Below are positions 49,523-61,800 of a stretch of DNA of 64,000 bases, in pieces. Source of the stretch: Streptomonospora alba (GTDB lineage Bacteria > Actinomycetota > Actinomycetes > Streptosporangiales > Streptosporangiaceae); contig NZ_JROO01000026.1 of assembly GCF_000826685.1 (NCBI RefSeq), positions 1 to 64,000 on the forward strand, written 5' to 3'. Both the position numbers and the translations under genes were made by a program. Position 1 is the stretch's first letter. Each line of letters opens with the position of its first letter. The notes under the pieces were generated by a model, which was not told the origin of the DNA, ran no database searches, and worked only from the letters and a program-made list of their open reading frames with translations.

Positions 49523-49774
49523 TCAGGCGACCAGGTCCCAGCCGTCGCCGAGTTCGGCGGCGATGCGGGCCATCACATCGTGCAGTGCGGCGGGAGTGGG
49601 TACGACGCCTTCGGCCAGCAGCAGATCGCGGGAGTAGGCCTCGCGCTCGGTCGCGCCGAGCTCGGCGCGCGGGCAGACGCGTGCGGTCCCCTCGGCCGAC
49701 ACGGCGATGACCGCGTCGGCGGTGGCGTGCATCAGGGCCACGAGATGGCCGAAGAGGCTGGAGGGCGCGTGCAT
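49523..49774 (-). CDS. Small hypothetical protein, 83 aa
   Basis: The product (SLFGHLVALMHATADAVIAVSAEGTARVCPRAELGATEREAYSRDLLL...) is soluble with two predicted helices. I do not recognise a family. The ATG at 49774 is preferred because GGAAGGAC lies upstream; an in-frame start nine codons earlier is possible. It is followed by the DinB-like gene after 109 bases and is divergent from pabAB. Confidence 0.55.
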   Translation of the reverse strand: MHAPSSLFGHLVALMHATADAVIAVSAEGTARVCPRAELGATEREAYSRDLLLAEGVVPTPAALHDVMARIAAELGDGWDLVA

Positions 49775-50014
49775 GTGTCCTTCCGGGGGTGTGCGGGGCA
49801 CGGTGCGGCCAGTGTCTCAGGACGCCGGCGAAAATCGGGTATCGGAAGTGCGTGATGGCGCATTCTCTGCTGTCCGGAATCAAACACCGCAGGACAGAAG
49901 GGGCGTTCCGGTTCCCCGACGGCAAACAGCCCCGGTCCCGCAGCCGCCCCGGCCACAGGGCGGCGCGGCGGCGAACCGTAGCCTGGGCGGCACCGCCGAC
50001 CTTGCAGGAGCCGC

Positions 50015-52096
50015 ATGCGGGTACTGCTCGTGGACAACCACGACTCCTACACCTACAACCTCTTCCACCTGATCGCGCGCGCCGCGGGCGCCGAGCCCGA
50101 CGTGTGGACCAACGACGATCCCCGCCTGGGCGAGGACACGCCGCCGGTGCTGGAGGGATACGCCGCCGTGGTCGTCTCACCCGGCCCCGGCCATCCGGCC
50201 CGCCGCCGCGACCTCGGGCTCCTCGGCGCGGCGCTGACCCGTGCGCCCGCCGTGCCCGTGCTGGGCGTGTGCCTGGGCCACCAGGCGCTGGTCCAGCTGG
50301 CCGGGGGAGAGGTCGCCGCGGCCCCGGCCGCCCGCCACGGCCGTCTCAGCCGCATCCGCCACGACGGAGCCGGGCTCTTCACCGGCCTGGCACAGGACTT
50401 CACCGCCGTGCGCTACCACTCGCTGGCGGCGCGCACTCCGCTGCCGCCGGAGCTGGCCGCCACCGCCTTCGCCGAGGACGGCGTCGTCATGGCCGTCGAG
50501 CACCGCCGCCTGCCGCGGTGGGGCGTGCAGTTCCACCCCGAGTCGGTCGCCGGCGAGCACGGCGGCGACCTGATCGCCAACTTCCTGCGCCTGGCTCGCG
50601 AGACCGGTCCCGGCGCCGGCACTCGCACGGCGGCGAGCACGGGCGAGGGCGCACCGGCCGCCTCCTCCGCCCCGCGCAGCGGCGCCGCTGCGGCGATGCC
50701 GCCCTCGCCGCCCCACGTTCGGGTCCTCGGCCACGCGGTCGACACCGAAGCCGCCTTCACTCGGCTCTACGCCCGCAGTCCCCACGCCTTCTGGCTCGAC
50801 AGCAGCCGCACCGGCGGACCCGCCCGCTTCTCGTTCCTCGGCGACGCCCAGGGCCCCGACGGCGAGGTGCTGTCCTACCGCGTCGGCGAAGGCGCCGTCA
50901 CGGTCGCCCCCGCCACCGGGCCGAGCCGCCGCGAGCCCGGCACGATCTTCGACGCCCTGCGCCGGCGCGCCCCCGAACGGCCCGTGCCGCCGCCCGGAGG
51001 GCTGCCGTTCGACTTCACGGGCGGCTACGTCGGCTACTTCGGCTACGAACTCAAGGCCGACTGCGGCGGCGCGGCCGTCCACCGCTCGCCGGCGCCCGAC
51101 GCCGTCTGGCTGCGCTGCGACCGCCTGCTCGCCGTCGACCACGAACGCGACCGCACCTACCTCGTCGGCCGCGGCCCCGGAGCCGCGGACTGGGCCGAGC
51201 AGACGGCACGCGCCCTGTCCGCGCTCGGCGCGGCGCCGGCCCCGCCGCCCGGGCCGGTGACGGCGGACGGCGAGGCGGACCTGGAGACGCTGCTGGAGCG
51301 CAGCCGCGAGGGATACCTCACCGACGTCAAGGAGTGCCTGCGGCAGCTGGAGCACGGCGAGAGCTATGAGATCTGCCTGACCAACCGGCTGCGGGCCCCG
51401 GCACCGACCGACGACCTCGACTTCTACCGCCGCCTGCGCCGCTCCGCCCCGGCCCCCTACGCCGCGCTGCTGCGGCTGGGGGAGACGACGGTGCACAGCG
51501 CGTCGCCCGAGCGGTTCCTGCGCATCGGCGCCGACGCGGTCGCCGAGAGCCGTCCCATCAAGGGCACCGCGCCGCGCAGCGCCGACCCCGGTACCGACGC
51601 CCGCCGCGCCCGTGAGCTGCGTACCGGAGCCAAGACCCGCGCCGAGAACCTGATGATCGTGGATCTGCTGCGCAACGACCTGGGCCGGGTCTGCGAGGTC
51701 GGCACCGTCGAGGTGCCGCGGTTCATGTACACCGAGTCCTACAGCACCGTGCACCAGCTCGTCTCCACCGTGCGCGGGCGCCTGCGTCCGGATGTGCACC
51801 CCGTCGACGCGGTGCGGACCTGCTTTCCCGGCGGGTCGATGACCGGCGCGCCCAAGCTGCGCACGATGGAGATCATCGACCGGCTGGAGAACTCGGCGCG
51901 CGGCGTGTACTCCGGAGCCCTGGGCTACCTCTCCCACCAGGGCACCGCGGACCTGAGCATCGTCATCCGCACGGCCGTGCGGCAGGGGCCGGATCTGGCC
52001 GTGGGCGCGGGCGGGGCCGTCGTGCTCGACTCGGTTCCCGAGGAGGAGTACGCCGAGATGCTGCTCAAGGCCGCCGTCCCGCTCAGCGGCGGGTAG
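50015..52096 (+). CDS. pabAB: Fused aminodeoxychorismate synthase (PabA-PabB)
   Basis: The 693-residue protein begins with a glutamine amidotransferase domain (~1-195): Cys86 in GVCLGHQ, His174/Glu176 in FHPES. A variable linker follows, then a PabB-type chorismate-binding domain (~245-690) with EICLTNRLRAP, SASPERFLRI and PIKGTAPRS. The Lys of PIKGT (516) separates aminodeoxychorismate synthases from anthranilate synthases. It converts chorismate and glutamine to ADC for p-aminobenzoate and folate. Fused PabAB occurs in actinobacteria both for folate and for antibiotic pathways; nothing nearby suggests an antibiotic cluster. The start has AGGAG at the right distance. Confidence 0.93.
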   Translation: MRVLLVDNHDSYTYNLFHLIARAAGAEPDVWTNDDPRLGEDTPPVLEGYAAVVVSPGPGHPARRRDLGLLGAALTRAPAVPVLGVCLGHQALVQLAGGEVAAAPAARHGRLSRIRHDGAGLFTGLAQDFTAVRYHSLAARTPLPPELAATAFAEDGVVMAVEHRRLPRWGVQFHPESVAGEHGGDLIANFLRLARETGPGAGTRTAASTGEGAPAASSAPRSGAAAAMPPSPPHVRVLGHAVDTEAAFTRLYARSPHAFWLDSSRTGGPARFSFLGDAQGPDGEVLSYRVGEGAVTVAPATGPSRREPGTIFDALRRRAPERPVPPPGGLPFDFTGGYVGYFGYELKADCGGAAVHRSPAPDAVWLRCDRLLAVDHERDRTYLVGRGPGAADWAEQTARALSALGAAPAPPPGPVTADGEADLETLLERSREGYLTDVKECLRQLEHGESYEICLTNRLRAPAPTDDLDFYRRLRRSAPAPYAALLRLGETTVHSASPERFLRIGADAVAESRPIKGTAPRSADPGTDARRARELRTGAKTRAENLMIVDLLRNDLGRVCEVGTVEVPRFMYTESYSTVHQLVSTVRGRLRPDVHPVDAVRTCFPGGSMTGAPKLRTMEIIDRLENSARGVYSGALGYLSHQGTADLSIVIRTAVRQGPDLAVGAGGAVVLDSVPEEEYAEMLLKAAVPLSGG

Positions 52097-52169
52097 GGCG
52101 CGCGGGGGCTCCAGGCGCCGGGAATGGCAGAATACCGTCGGTTCGCACCCGACCACACCGAGGACGGCG

Positions 52170-52763
52170 ATGACCCACCCCCACGACCCCGGATCGTTCG
52201 ACGGCACCGGCGGGCGGTCGCGGCAGGAGCCGCCCCGGCCCGGGTACGGCCCCGCCGAGCCGTGGCAGGCCCCGCCGGGAGCGCACTACGGCGCACAGGC
52301 GCCGCAGCGGCCCTCGGCCGACCCGGCGCGGCGGCTGGTCGCCGCCGTCGTCGACCTTCCGCTGTCGGTGCTGATCCTCTACGCGGGTTCCATGCTGGTG
52401 ATGATGCTCACCTATGCGGCCGTGACCCTGCTGGGGCTGCCCGACAACCAGGTGTCGCTGAACATCGGCGCGACCTCGGCCGCCGTCCTCTCCCTGGCAG
52501 CGCTGTTCTGCTACCACTGGCTGCCCGTGGCGCGGCGCGGCCAGACCCCGGGCAAGCGGATCGCCGGCATCCGGGTGGTCGCCGCCGACACCGGCCGTCC
52601 GCTGTCCACCGGCCGCGCGGCCGGGCGCGCCGCCGTCTTCGGCCTGCTCCTGCTGCCCTGCATGCTCGGTCACATCGTCAGCGGGATCATGGTCACCTCC
52701 GACACGAGGGCAGGCAGGTCGCTGCTCGACCGCGCCGCGGGCACCCGCGTCGTGGCCGCCTGA
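52170..52763 (+). CDS. RDD-family membrane protein
   Basis: The 197-residue protein has a disordered Pro/Gly/Arg-rich N-terminus (~1-48) and an RDD domain with helices near 55-85, 97-118 and 150-175. It contains ADPARRLVAAVVDLPLSVLI (RRLVAAVVD is the RDD-like signature) and RRGQTPGKRIAGIRVV, the typical second motif. The function of RDD proteins is poorly known; some act in ion exchange. GAGG precedes the ATG. It follows pabAB after 73 bases and is closed by a perfect hairpin. Confidence 0.82.
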   Translation: MTHPHDPGSFDGTGGRSRQEPPRPGYGPAEPWQAPPGAHYGAQAPQRPSADPARRLVAAVVDLPLSVLILYAGSMLVMMLTYAAVTLLGLPDNQVSLNIGATSAAVLSLAALFCYHWLPVARRGQTPGKRIAGIRVVAADTGRPLSTGRAAGRAAVFGLLLLPCMLGHIVSGIMVTSDTRAGRSLLDRAAGTRVVAA

Positions 52764-52771
52764 GCGCCCGC

Positions 52772-52807
52772 CCGGTGCCGGGGGCGGCGAACCGCCCCCG
52801 GCACCGG
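52772..52807. terminator. Bidirectional terminator between the RDD gene and eda
   Basis: CCGGTGCCGGGGGCGG (52772-52787) pairs perfectly with 52792-52807 around the tetraloop CGAA, a near-ideal intrinsic hairpin between convergent genes. Confidence 0.8.
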
Positions 52808-52819
52808 CGGAAGCCGGAG

Positions 52820-53458
52820 CTAGCGCGCCGGGGCCAGCGCGGCGGCCTCGCTCGCCAGTTGGCCCACGCGTTCCCAGTCCCCGGCGGCCAGTGCATCGGC
52901 CGGAGTCAGCCAGGTGCCGCCGACGCAGCCCACGTTGGGCAGCGCCAGGTAGTCGGGCGCCGACGCCGCGGTGACGCCGCCGGTGGGGCAGAAGCGCACC
53001 TGCGGCAGCGGGCCCGCCAGCGACGTGAGGTAGGCGCGTCCGCCCGCCGCCTCGGCGGGGAAGAACTTCAGCGCCGTGGCTCCGCGCTCCAGCAGCGCCA
53101 TCGCCTCCGAGGCCGTGGACACCCCCGGAAGCGTCGGCAGCCCGGTGGCGGCCATCGCCTCGTACAACCCGGCGGTGCAGCCGGGGGAGACCAGGAATCC
53201 GGCGCCGGCGGCGGCGGCCCTTTCGGCCTGCTCGGGCGTAGTCACCGTGCCCGCGCCGACCACGGCGTCGGGCACCTCGGCTGCGATGCGCTCGATCGCG
53301 CCGAGTGCAGCCTCGGTGCGCAGCGTCACCTCCACCGCAGGCAGCCCGCCGGCCACCAGCGCGCGGGCCATCGGCACCGCGTCCGCGGCGTCGGAGAGGA
53401 CCACCACCGGCACCACGGGGGCGAGGTCGAACAGGTCCTCACTGCTGCGCGGGTTCAT
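52820..53458 (-). CDS. eda: 2-keto-3-deoxy-6-phosphogluconate aldolase
   Basis: The 212-residue protein fits Eda: Glu43 in [16 protein letters not shown], the Schiff-base Lys131 in [11 protein letters not shown], and [15 protein letters not shown]. It cleaves KDPG to pyruvate and glyceraldehyde 3-phosphate, and many members also act on 2-keto-4-hydroxyglutarate. The ATG follows AAGGAGA and overlaps the end of glk by 20 bases, so this is the last gene of an Entner-Doudoroff operon read as edd-glk-eda. Confidence 0.93.
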   Translation of the reverse strand: MNPRSSEDLFDLAPVVPVVVLSDAADAVPMARALVAGGLPAVEVTLRTEAALGAIERIAAEVPDAVVGAGTVTTPEQAERAAAAGAGFLVSPGCTAGLYEAMAATGLPTLPGVSTASEAMALLERGATALKFFPAEAAGGRAYLTSLAGPLPQVRFCPTGGVTAASAPDYLALPNVGCVGGTWLTPADALAAGDWERVGQLASEAAALAPAR

Positions 53459-54454
53459 GCACGTCTCCTTGTACGGTTTCGAGGCGCTGGTCCAGCCGGG
53501 CCGCCGCGCCCAGCAGCGCCGGGTCCTGCGCCACGATCAGCATCGTGGCGATGCCGTGCAGATAGTCGTTCATCCGGTGCTTGTCCTCGAAGCGGCGCCG
53601 GAAGCCGCTGGAGCGCACCACGGGGATGATACGCGGCAGGATGCCCCCGCCCAGGAACACGCCTCCCGTCGCGCCCAGGCTCAGGGCCGCGTTTCCGGCG
53701 AAGCCGCCCAACAGGCAGCAGAACACGTCCAGCGCCTCGGCGCACAACCGGTCCTCGGTCGCCTCGGCGCAGATCTCGGCGGCGGTGCGCTCGGGCGCCG
53801 CGACGCCGCGCACCTCGGCCAGCGCGCCGTGCAGCCGGCCCAGCCCGGGGCCGCACAGCAAGCACTCGGCGGTGACCGCGCCCTGCCGGGCGCGCAGCAG
53901 GCGCACGATCTCCCACTCGCGCTCGTCCACCGCGGGCACGTCGACGTGGCCGCCCTCGCCGGGCACCGGCACCCAGCCGGCGCCCTCGGCCGGCACCAGC
54001 CCGGCCACGCCCAGCCCGGTGCCCGGGCCCAGCACGGCCATGGGGCCCTCGGGGACGGTATCGGGGCCGCCCAGCGACACCAGGTCAGCGCCGCCCAGCC
54101 GCGGCAGCGACAGGGCCAGCGCCGCGAAGTCGTTGACGACCTCCAGGTGGTCCAGCCCCAGCCGGCCGCGGGTGGCCGCGGCCGAGAAGTCCCAGTGGGA
54201 GTTGGTCAGCCGGACCCGGTCGCCGCCGACCGGGCCGGCCACCGCCACGCACGCGGCGCCCGGTTCGGCGGTCGCACCGACCTGCTCCAGGTAGGCCGTG
54301 GCAGCCGCGGCGAGGTCGGCGTGCTCGGCCCCCTCCAGGCGGCGCACCCGCTCCGGGCGGGTGCCGGGCTCCTCGACCAGCCCGAACCGGGCGTTGGTGC
54401 CGCCGATGTCGGCGACCAGCCAGGGGCGCTGCTTGGACGGCGGCTGGGGGCGGC

Positions 54455-54458
<4 letters not shown>
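53439..54458 (-). CDS. glk: Glucokinase
   Basis: The 339-residue protein is a group-A (ASKHA-fold) bacterial glucokinase: [13 protein letters not shown] (~15-28, phosphate 1), [12 protein letters not shown] (~107-118), [14 protein letters not shown] (~141-154), [10 protein letters not shown], and the C-terminal [17 protein letters not shown]. It phosphorylates glucose with ATP to glucose 6-phosphate. Its GTG start overlaps the stop of edd (GTGA at 54455-54458), which implies translational coupling. Placing glk between edd and eda ties glucose activation to this pathway. Confidence 0.9.
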
Positions 54459-56275
<1,817 letters not shown>

Positions 56276-56627
56276 GCGGACTCCGTTCGGTGGCTGGGCG
56301 AGGGGATCCGGCCGGGTCCGGCGCCGCGCGCCGGGTAGGGAGCGGCGGGTGGCGCCGGGCCGCAGCCGGCGGGCACGGCGCCCGGCCGCCGGGCGCCCGC
56401 GGTGCCGGGCACATGCGGAGCCGTTGCAGGGGCCATGTCAGCGCTCCAGGGGACGGGCGGCAGTGGGCCGGCGGAATCGGCGGCTGCGGGATGCGCCGCG
56501 GCCGAGCAGGGTCCCTGGAAACGTAGCCGCCCCTTCGGGTTCCAGACAAGCTTAACTTCTGAACATTCTTTTACATAAGTTCCCACCTTTCCGGTGATTC
56601 CGGTGCGAAAGCATGTTTCAATGAGGC
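56276..56627. other. Divergent promoter region between edd and the ROK gene
   Basis: Most of this 352-base region is GC-rich and shows no gene. The segment 56545-56590, next to the ROK gene, is markedly AT-rich and has AACTT at 56553-56557 against AAGTT at 56577-56581. It probably contains a promoter and an operator for the ROK protein. Confidence 0.5.
56545..56590. promoter_or_regulatory. AT-rich inverted-repeat patch, candidate ROK operator
   Basis: AACTT and AAGTT arms (19 bases apart) flank CTGAACATTCTTTTACAT, an AT-rich stretch that stands out from the local sequence. ROK operators are usually AT-rich imperfect palindromes. It lies ~40-80 bases upstream of the ROK start. Confidence 0.4.
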
Positions 56628-57812
56628 ATGCCCCGTAGCAAGGCCGCCGCCCCCGCCTCCAGCGGGCACGTGCTCGAGCTCATCCGCAGCGGCGAGGCCG
56701 CCACCCGCACGGAGATCGGCCGCGCCACAGGACTCTCCCGCCCCGCGGTCGCGCTGCGCGTCACCGAACTGCTGCGCCACGACCTGGTCACCGAGGACCG
56801 CGCCGCGCCCTCCGGCGGCGGACGCCCGCCCGCCCGCCTGGCGTTCAACGCCGCGGGCGGCGTCGTCCTCGCGGCCGTCCTGGGCGTTTCGCACAGCCAG
56901 GCCGCCGTCTGCGACCTGAGCGGGCGCCTGCTCGCCCGCGGCAGCGGCTCGCCCGAGATCGAGCACGGCCCCCACGCCGCGCTGCCCTGGCTGCTGGAGA
57001 CCTGGCAGCGGCTGCTGGAGGAGTGCGGCCGCGGCACCGGCGACGTGCGCGGCAGCGGTATCGGAGTACCCGGAACCGTCGAGTTCGCCACCGGGCGCGC
57101 GGAGACCCCGCCGGTGCTGGCCGACTGGGGCGGCGTCGAGATCGCGCCCCTGGTGGCCGAGCGCTTCCCCGCCCCCGTCCTGCTCGACAACGACGTCAAC
57201 GCCATGGCTCTGGGCGAGCACCGCGCCGTGCACCCCGGCGTCGGCGACCTGGTCTTCGTCAAGGTCTCCACCGGTATCGGCGCGGGGGTCGTCGCCGGCG
57301 GCGAACTGCTGCGCGGTTCGCTGGGCGCCGCCGGGGAGATCGGGCACATTCCGGTGCGCGACGGCGGCGGCACCCCCTGCCGGTGCGGAAACACCGACTG
57401 CCTGGAGGCCGTGGCGGCCGGGCCGGCGCTGCTGGCGCGCATGGCCGCACAGGACCGCCGCGTGGCGGGGGTGGCCGAACTGGCCGCGCTGGCCTACGAG
57501 GGCGACCCCGACGCCGTGCGGCTGGTGCGCCAGGCCGGGCGCCGCCTGGGCGAGGTGCTCGCCGGTGCCGTCAACCTGCTCAACCCCGAGGTGATCGTGC
57601 TGGGCGGGCTGCTGGGCCGGGCCCACGACCACCTGGTGGCCGGGGTGCGCGAGGTCGTCTTCCAGCGCTCCATCCCTCTGGCCACCCGCCAGCTGCGCGT
57701 CGTGGGCAACCGCAGCGGCGAGGAAGCGGGCCTGCACGGCGCCGCGACCATGGTGCTGGAGCGCGTCCTGTCCCCGGAGGCCGTCAACGCAGGCATCGCC
57801 GCCCGGCAGTGA
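56628..57812 (+). CDS. ROK-family transcription repressor
   Basis: The 394-residue protein has an N-terminal HTH (~13-60: VLELIRSGEAATRTEIGRATGLSRPAVALRVTELLRHDLV). A ROK domain follows with GIGVPGTVEFATG, LDNDVNAMALGEH, KVSTGIGAGVVAGGELLRGSLGAAGEIGHIPV and the zinc-binding CRCGNTDCLE (~247-256). ROK repressors bind sugars or sugar phosphates. It is divergent from edd-glk-eda, so it is the likely regulator of that operon. The glucokinase-type EIGH and CxCGxxGCxE-like motifs show it could bind a sugar ligand. The ATG at 56628 has only a weak GAGG before it. Confidence 0.88.
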   Translation: MPRSKAAAPASSGHVLELIRSGEAATRTEIGRATGLSRPAVALRVTELLRHDLVTEDRAAPSGGGRPPARLAFNAAGGVVLAAVLGVSHSQAAVCDLSGRLLARGSGSPEIEHGPHAALPWLLETWQRLLEECGRGTGDVRGSGIGVPGTVEFATGRAETPPVLADWGGVEIAPLVAERFPAPVLLDNDVNAMALGEHRAVHPGVGDLVFVKVSTGIGAGVVAGGELLRGSLGAAGEIGHIPVRDGGGTPCRCGNTDCLEAVAAGPALLARMAAQDRRVAGVAELAALAYEGDPDAVRLVRQAGRRLGEVLAGAVNLLNPEVIVLGGLLGRAHDHLVAGVREVVFQRSIPLATRQLRVVGNRSGEEAGLHGAATMVLERVLSPEAVNAGIAARQ

Positions 57813-57897
57813 GCACTCCCCGCCGGTGCGCCGAGCGCGGCCGAACGGGGTCCTGCGGGGACGGCCCGAGGGCTGCGCGGCGCCGGTGCCGGGCCCC

Positions 57898-58668
57898 TCA
57901 CCCCTCCTGCGGGGGCACCGTCCGGTAGTGGGTGGTCATCCGGCCCTGGTCGTCGAGGATGTGGAAGGCCATCGCCGGCGGCTGGGCCTCGGTGACCCGG
58001 TGGGCGTCCTCCCAGGGCAGCGGGAGGACGCTGACGGTGCCGGGCGCCACCAGCAGGGGGCGCCGGGCGAAGGAGGTGGCCGCCGGGGTGTGGGCGTGCC
58101 CGCACAGCAGGCCGGCCACCTGCGGATGGCGCGACAGCAGCGCCGCCAGCCGGTCCGGCTCCTGCAAGGCGATGGGGTCCACGGAGGGCAGGTGCAGGGG
58201 CGCCGGGTGGTGGTGCAATCCCAGCACCACCGGGGTGCGGCCGAGCCCGTCGAGCGTGTCCTCCAGCCAGGCCAGCGTCTCCTCGGAGAGCAGGCCGCCG
58301 CCCTCGCCGGGCACCGTGGAGTCGCACACCACGACGGCGCCGCCGTCGAGGCGGTAGACCGCGTTGACCGGCGCCTCGCCGCGCTCCTGGGGGCCGGTCT
58401 CGCCCAGCATCACCCGCCGGAAGGGCGCCCGCCCGTCGACGACGTCGTGGTTGCCGGGGCAGACCATCACCGGCAGCCGACCCGCCAGCAGGGCGCGAAC
58501 CTCCTCCAACTGGGCGACGGTGCCGTGCTCGGTGAGATCGCCGGCGACCACCAGAGCGTCCAGAGCGTCGGCGATCCCGTCGAGGTAGGCCGCCACCCGC
58601 TCGACCCGCTCGCGGGCGCGAGCGCCGCCGTCGATGTGCAGGTCGCTGATGTGGGCGAGGGTGAGCAA
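57898..58668 (-). CDS. Calcineurin-like metallophosphoesterase (Icc/CpdA-like)
   Basis: The 256-residue protein shows all metallophosphoesterase motifs: ISDLHID (~7-13), VVAGDLTEHG (~40-49), CPGNHDVVDG (~69-78), GLHHHP (~150) and CGHAHTP (~188). It should be a phosphodiesterase acting on a cyclic nucleotide or a related phosphodiester; such CpdA-like proteins often cleave cAMP, but this is not proven. The start is a TTG preceded by AAGGACG with good spacing, an uncommon start codon; no ATG or GTG is nearby in frame. Confidence 0.85.
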   Translation of the reverse strand: MLTLAHISDLHIDGGARARERVERVAAYLDGIADALDALVVAGDLTEHGTVAQLEEVRALLAGRLPVMVCPGNHDVVDGRAPFRRVMLGETGPQERGEAPVNAVYRLDGGAVVVCDSTVPGEGGGLLSEETLAWLEDTLDGLGRTPVVLGLHHHPAPLHLPSVDPIALQEPDRLAALLSRHPQVAGLLCGHAHTPAATSFARRPLLVAPGTVSVLPLPWEDAHRVTEAQPPAMAFHILDDQGRMTTHYRTVPPQEG

Positions 58669-58840
58669 GGTGTCGTCCTTCGCGCGTGTCGGCCGCGGAC
58701 CGGACCGGTTTCCGGCCCGTTGCGAACCCTAGTGTTGCGGGGTTTCCGGCCGGAGCACGCACGAGGAACCCTCGGGGGACTTTCCGCGCCGGCGACCGCA
58801 GAGGCCGGGCGGCCCCGGGCGGTTCCCTGCGGCGGGCCGC

Positions 58841-61800
58841 TCACCGGCCGGCGCTGCCCGGGCTGGCGTGCCAGAGCTTGCGGGGCGCGCCCGCCGCCCC
58901 CGCCGGTGCGATATCGGCGTAGGTCGACAGCTCATAGCCGCTGGCGTAGCGGATCCGCCGCCCGCCGACGCCGCTGACCGGCACGCGCGCGGGCGCACGG
59001 CCCAGCCGCTCGCGCAGCGCCGTATCGGCGTCCTCGCCGCCCTCATGCCAGACCCGCGCCAGCTCCTCCAAGTCATAGGCGTGGGTGGCGTTGACCGTCG
59101 CCATGCCCGAGCCGACCCGGCGCACCTTCCCGCGCACCGCCAGCAGCCAGGACCCGAAGACGGTGGCGGCGCAGCGCTCCTGCACCGACTCGAAGAACGT
59201 CAGATCCACCAGTCCGGTGGCGTCGTCCAGCGTGGTGAAGATGATGCGCTGGCCCGAGCGCACCGCCGGAGTCTGGGTGGCCACCTTCACCCCCAGCACC
59301 AGCACCTGGGCTCCGTCGGGGACCGCGGTCAGGTCGCGGGCGCGCACCGCGCCGCACACGGCCTCCAGCGCGGCGGTCAGCTCGGCGTAGCAGTCCAGCA
59401 GGTGCCGGGAGGCGTCATAACCCAGCACCTCCAGCTCGGCCTGCACCGCATCCGCCGGCGTCATCGGCGGGAGCCCTTCGTCGCAGGTATCCTCGGCGGC
59501 GGCCTCCAGGGCGATGGGCAGCTGCCCCCCGCCCAGCGGCCGGCGCGCGGTACGCTCCAGTGCGCTCACCCGCAGCATCAGGTCGCGCCGGGTGAGCCCG
59601 CCCGTATGCGGGGAGTCCTCGCCGATCCCGTAGAGCGCGTCGAAGGCGCCCACCCGCACCAGTCCCTCCAGCACCCCGCGGGAGGGGCGCGCCCGGGTGG
59701 CGACGTCGTTCAGCGAGGTGTAGGGGCGCCCGGCCACCAGCGCGTCGATCTCGGCGTCGGTGATGCCTTTGACGTCGGCCAGCGCGGCGCGGATGCCCAG
59801 CCCGCCCTGCTGCGGCACCGGCTCCACCCTCCATTCGCGCTCGGAGCGGTTGACGTCTGTGCCCAGCACCGGAACGCCGAAGCGGCGGGCGTCGTCGATG
59901 ACGGCGCGGCGGGGGTACATGCCCGGGTCGTGGGTGAGGACCCCGGCGTAGAAGGCCGCCGGATGGTGCCGCTTGAGCCACGCCGACTGGTAAGTGGGCA
60001 GCGCGAACGCCGCCGCGTGGGCCTTGCAGAACCCGAACGCGCCGAAGGAGGACAGGATCTGCCAGACCTCCTCGACCGTCCGCTCGCTGTGGCCGCACTC
60101 GCCGGCCATGGCCGTGAAACGCCGGCGCACCTCCTCCTTGCCCGCGTCGGTGCCCAGCTGCCGGCGCATCGCCTCGGCCTGGTCCAGCCCGCAGCCGGTC
60201 ATGGCATGCAGCACCGCGATGACCTGCTCGTGGAAGACGACCACCCCGCCGGTATCGGCCAGCACCTCCCAGAGCACCGGAGTGGGGGGCTCGGGCGCGC
60301 GCTCGCCGTCGCGCGCGGCGATGAAGGGGGTGATCATGTCGCTGTTGACCGGGCCGGGACGGAACAGGGAGATGTCGGCGATCAGATCGTCCATGCCCTC
60401 GGGGCGCAGCCGGCTGACGAGCTCGCGCTGGCCGGGCGACTCGATCTGGAAGCAGCCCAGCGTGGCCGAGGAGCGGATCATCGCATAGGTCGCGGCGTCG
60501 TCGGCGGGCAGTGCGTCCACGTCGACGCACTCGCCCTCGGTGCGCTCGACCTCGGTCAGCGCGTGGGTCATGGCCGACTGCATGCGCACCCCGATGACGT
60601 CGAGCTTGATCAGCCCCATCTCCTCGACGTCGTTCTTGTCGTACTGGACCATGTCGTAGCCGATCCGGCTGGGCTCCAGCGGTGCGCGGTCACGCAGCGA
60701 GGAGTCGGAGACGACGATGCCGCAGGGGTGCAGGGCGATGTGGCGGGGCAGTCCGTCCAGGCGCTCGGCCAGCCGGAACAGCGTCTCCACCGGGTAGTCG
60801 GACAGGCCGCCGGAGCGCAGTTCGGGCAGGTCGGCGCAGGCCTCGCGGATCTGGCGGGCGCGGATGTGCGGAAAAGCCTTGGCCAGCACGTCGATCTCGT
60901 GGGGCGGCACACCCATCACCGAGCCCACGTCGCGGATGGCGCTGCGCGCGCGGTAGGTCTCCATCATCGACACGCAGGCGGCGTCGGGGTAGGCGTCCAG
61001 GATCACCTGGTAGGCGTCCAGCCGGCGGGCCGACTCCACGTCCAGGTCGATGTCGGGCAGGCCGGTGCGGCTCTCGGCCAGAAAACGCTCCATCAGCAGC
61101 CCGTGGGCCAAGGGGTCCACCGCCGAGATCCCGATGAGGTGGTTGACCAGGCTTCCGGCGCCCGAGCCGCGGATGGAGCAGCGGATGCCGTGCTCGCGGA
61201 TGCGGTGGGCGATGTCGGCGACGGTGAGGAAGTAGGCGGAGAAGCCTTTGCGTTCGATGACCTCCAGTTCGCGGGCCAACCGGGCGCGTGCGCGCGTGTC
61301 GCCCTCCAGGCCCGACCTGGCCATGCCCTCCCGGCAGGCCAGCCACAGCCGGTCGCGGGCGCCGGGGATCCCGGGCAGGTGGTGGCGGTCCATACCCAGG
61401 TCGGCGCCGGACTCCAGGCTGCAGGAGGCGGCCAGGGCGCGGGTGTGGGCCAGCAGCCGCCGCACGGCGGTGCGGTCGGGGCCGCAGATGCGTTCGGCGA
61501 CACCGGTCATCTCCGCGGTGCCCTTCAGGTAGGCCTGGGAACCGCAGGGCTCGGGCGGCGGCCCGCCGCCGGGCAGCCAGCGCCGCGCCTCGTCCAGGAC
61601 GCGGGCGACCTCGGCGCCGGAGCGCTCGGGGTAGCGCACGGCGTTGCTCAGCACCGCCAGGGTGCGGGTCTCCTCGGCCAGCCGCAGCATCGCGGTGGCC
61701 CGGCGGTGCTGGGCGGGCCCGTAGTGGTCGACCAGTTCGACGGCGGTCTCGGCGGACTCGCGCCAGCGCTGCAGGCACCGGCGGGCGCGTTCCATGTGGT